Source: Lactobacillales bacterium (lineage in GTDB: Bacteria > Bacillota > Bacilli > Lactobacillales > Vagococcaceae). Taken from it: a DNA stretch of 7,060 bases. The first letter of the stretch is position 1, and every line of letters begins with the position of its first letter. Shown here one piece after another: positions 6,197-7,060 of the stretch. Position numbers and translations under genes: made by a program. Below the pieces are notes generated by a model. That model searched no databases. It saw nothing but the letters and a program-made list of their open reading frames with translations, and was not told where the DNA came from. The DNA is taken from contig JAATEZ010000252.1 of the NCBI GenBank assembly GCA_015655485.1, positions 1-7,060 of the forward strand, written 5' to 3'.

Positions 6197-6943
6197 ATGA
6201 TCAACTCACTTGAAATTTTAAATAGAATGAATAAGGGACAAAAAATCAACTATGATCACGTCTTAAATAAAATGATTCGCACTTGGCAAAATGACCAGCG
6301 GCGTCCCTCGATTTTGATCCACAGCTGCTGCGCACCTTGCAGTACTTACACATTAGAATATTTAACAGCCTATGCAGATGTTACTGTTTACTTTGCCAAT
6401 TCAAATATCCATCCTCGAAATGAGTATCTGCGCCGAAAAGATGTACAACAGGAATTTATTCAAGCTTTTAATCATCGGACAAACAATCAGGTCCAATTTA
6501 TCGCCGCTCCATATGAGCCGAATAAATTTGTTAAAATGGTAAAAGAAAAAGGGCTTGAGAATGAACCTGAAGGAGGTCTTCGCTGTTCTGCCTGCTTTGA
6601 GATGCGTCTTGATTTAGTCGCTGAGAAAGCCCAGGAACTTGATTTTGATTATTTTGGCAGTGCATTGACCATCTCGCCTAAAAAAAACAGCCAAGTTATC
6701 AATACGATTGGGATCGAAGTCCAAAAAATCTATGATGTTAAGTATCTTCCCAGTGATTTCAAAAAAAATAATGGTTATCAGCGCTCTGTTGAAATGTGCA
6801 AAGAATATGATGTTTATCGGCAATGTTACTGCGGCTGCCTTTTTGCGGCCAAGGCTCAGGGCGTTGATTTAAAAGAAATCTCAGCTTCTGCCAAAGATTA
6901 TTTAAAAACCCGTTCTAAAATCCAATTCAACGTAGTGAAATAA
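6197..6943 (+). CDS. queH: Epoxyqueuosine reductase QueH (formerly DUF208/COG1636)
   Basis: QueH performs the last step of queuosine synthesis, reducing epoxyqueuosine to queuosine at tRNA wobble position 34. It is an iron-sulfur enzyme unrelated in sequence to the cobalamin-dependent QueG. This 248-residue protein shows the complete cysteine pattern: HSCCAPCS at 42-49 (Cys44, Cys45, Cys48), GGLRCSACFEMRL at 126-138 (Cys130, Cys133) and RQCYCGC at 208-214 (Cys210, Cys212, Cys214), with a further Cys201. ALTISPKKN at 156-164 is also typical. The ATG at 6197 is preceded by TTTGGAG with a 7-nt A-rich spacer. It starts 36 bp after the yajQ stop with no terminator visible between, so the two are probably one transcript. 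No other queuosine gene (tgt, queA, queT) is in the window. Length and motifs are complete, with no sign of decay. Confidence 0.95.
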   Translation: MINSLEILNRMNKGQKINYDHVLNKMIRTWQNDQRRPSILIHSCCAPCSTYTLEYLTAYADVTVYFANSNIHPRNEYLRRKDVQQEFIQAFNHRTNNQVQFIAAPYEPNKFVKMVKEKGLENEPEGGLRCSACFEMRLDLVAEKAQELDFDYFGSALTISPKKNSQVINTIGIEVQKIYDVKYLPSDFKKNNGYQRSVEMCKEYDVYRQCYCGCLFAAKAQGVDLKEISASAKDYLKTRSKIQFNVVK

Positions 6944-6947
6944 GAAA

Positions 6948-7055
6948 AGCTGAATGAGGCGGTCAGGTCTTGAGCAAAATAGCAAATTTGAACAAAGATG
7001 CTTTTTGTCTTTGCAAAAATTTGTCTTTTTGCCGATAGACCTGCCTCATGAAGCT
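6948..7055. repeat. Long nested imperfect inverted repeat downstream of queH (hairpin; possible terminator or MITE-like element)
   Basis: Five bases after the queH stop a roughly 108-nt hairpin begins. Outer stem: AGCT (6948-6951) with AGCT (7052-7055), a tandem GA/GA mismatch, ATGAGGC (6954-6960) with GCCTCAT (7043-7049), a 4-nt bulge (6961-6964), then AGGTCT (6965-6970) with AGACCT (7037-7042). Inner stems: GCAAAA (6974-6979) with TTTTGC (7027-7032), CAAATTT (6983-6989) with AAATTTG (7017-7023), CAAAGA (6993-6998) with TCTTTG (7008-7013). No U-run follows on the plus strand within the window, but on the minus strand the stem is followed by TTTTCTTATTT, so it could terminate a convergent transcript. 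The window ends 5 bp later, so target-site duplications or further parts cannot be judged. Confidence 0.7.
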
Positions 7056-7060
7056 GGACA

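Noticed and set aside
1..7060. Searched by eye for CRISPR-like regularly spaced repeats, tRNA cloverleaves, transposase genes, toxin-antitoxin pairs and defence genes.
   Set aside because: None was seen; all strong coding signals belong to the PTS locus, yajQ and queH.

Overview
The window looks like ordinary chromosome of a low-GC Gram-positive bacterium, most likely a member of the Lactobacillales close to Enterococcaceae or Lactobacillaceae. This rests on strong AGGAGG-type ribosome sites, AT-rich promoters, a CcpA-type cre box, a PRD-domain PTS regulator and the character of the YajQ and QueH proteins. No species can be named from the sequence alone.

Minus-strand half (59-5405): a five-gene carbohydrate phosphotransferase (PTS) locus, read from right to left. 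It starts with a multidomain PRD regulator (HTH, two PRDs, EIIB-like and EIIA-like domains). Next come a single-domain EIIB, an ascorbate/SgaT-UlaA-type EIIC permease, a small tetratricopeptide-repeat protein and a class II ketose-bisphosphate aldolase. The three genes after the regulator are tightly packed (24-26 bp gaps between EIIB, EIIC and TPR), each with a good ribosome site. A gap of about 160 bp before the aldolase is GC-rich, can fold into several hairpins, and is the least explained part of the window. No ula catabolic genes and no separate EIIA are present. The natural reading is import and phosphorylation of an unidentified sugar or polyol, which is later cleaved as a ketose bisphosphate to triose phosphates.

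Intergenic control region (5406-5665): it separates the leftward PTS locus from a rightward gene pair. It holds candidate promoters in both directions and a 15/16 match to the cre consensus just upstream of a PTS promoter, suggesting glucose (CcpA) control of the sugar locus.

Plus-strand half (5666-6943): yajQ (nucleotide-binding UPF0234 protein) and queH (epoxyqueuosine reductase, last step of queuosine tRNA modification), 36 bp apart and probably co-transcribed. After queH, a roughly 108-nt nested imperfect inverted repeat fills the rest of the window; it may be a bidirectional terminator, a small structured RNA or a MITE-like element.

I found no tRNA, rRNA, CRISPR array, transposase or defence-system gene. 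The most promising leads are the structured GC-rich gap before the aldolase, the TPR protein inside a PTS operon, the unassigned substrate of the UlaA-like transporter paired with an aldolase, and the long hairpin at the right edge.
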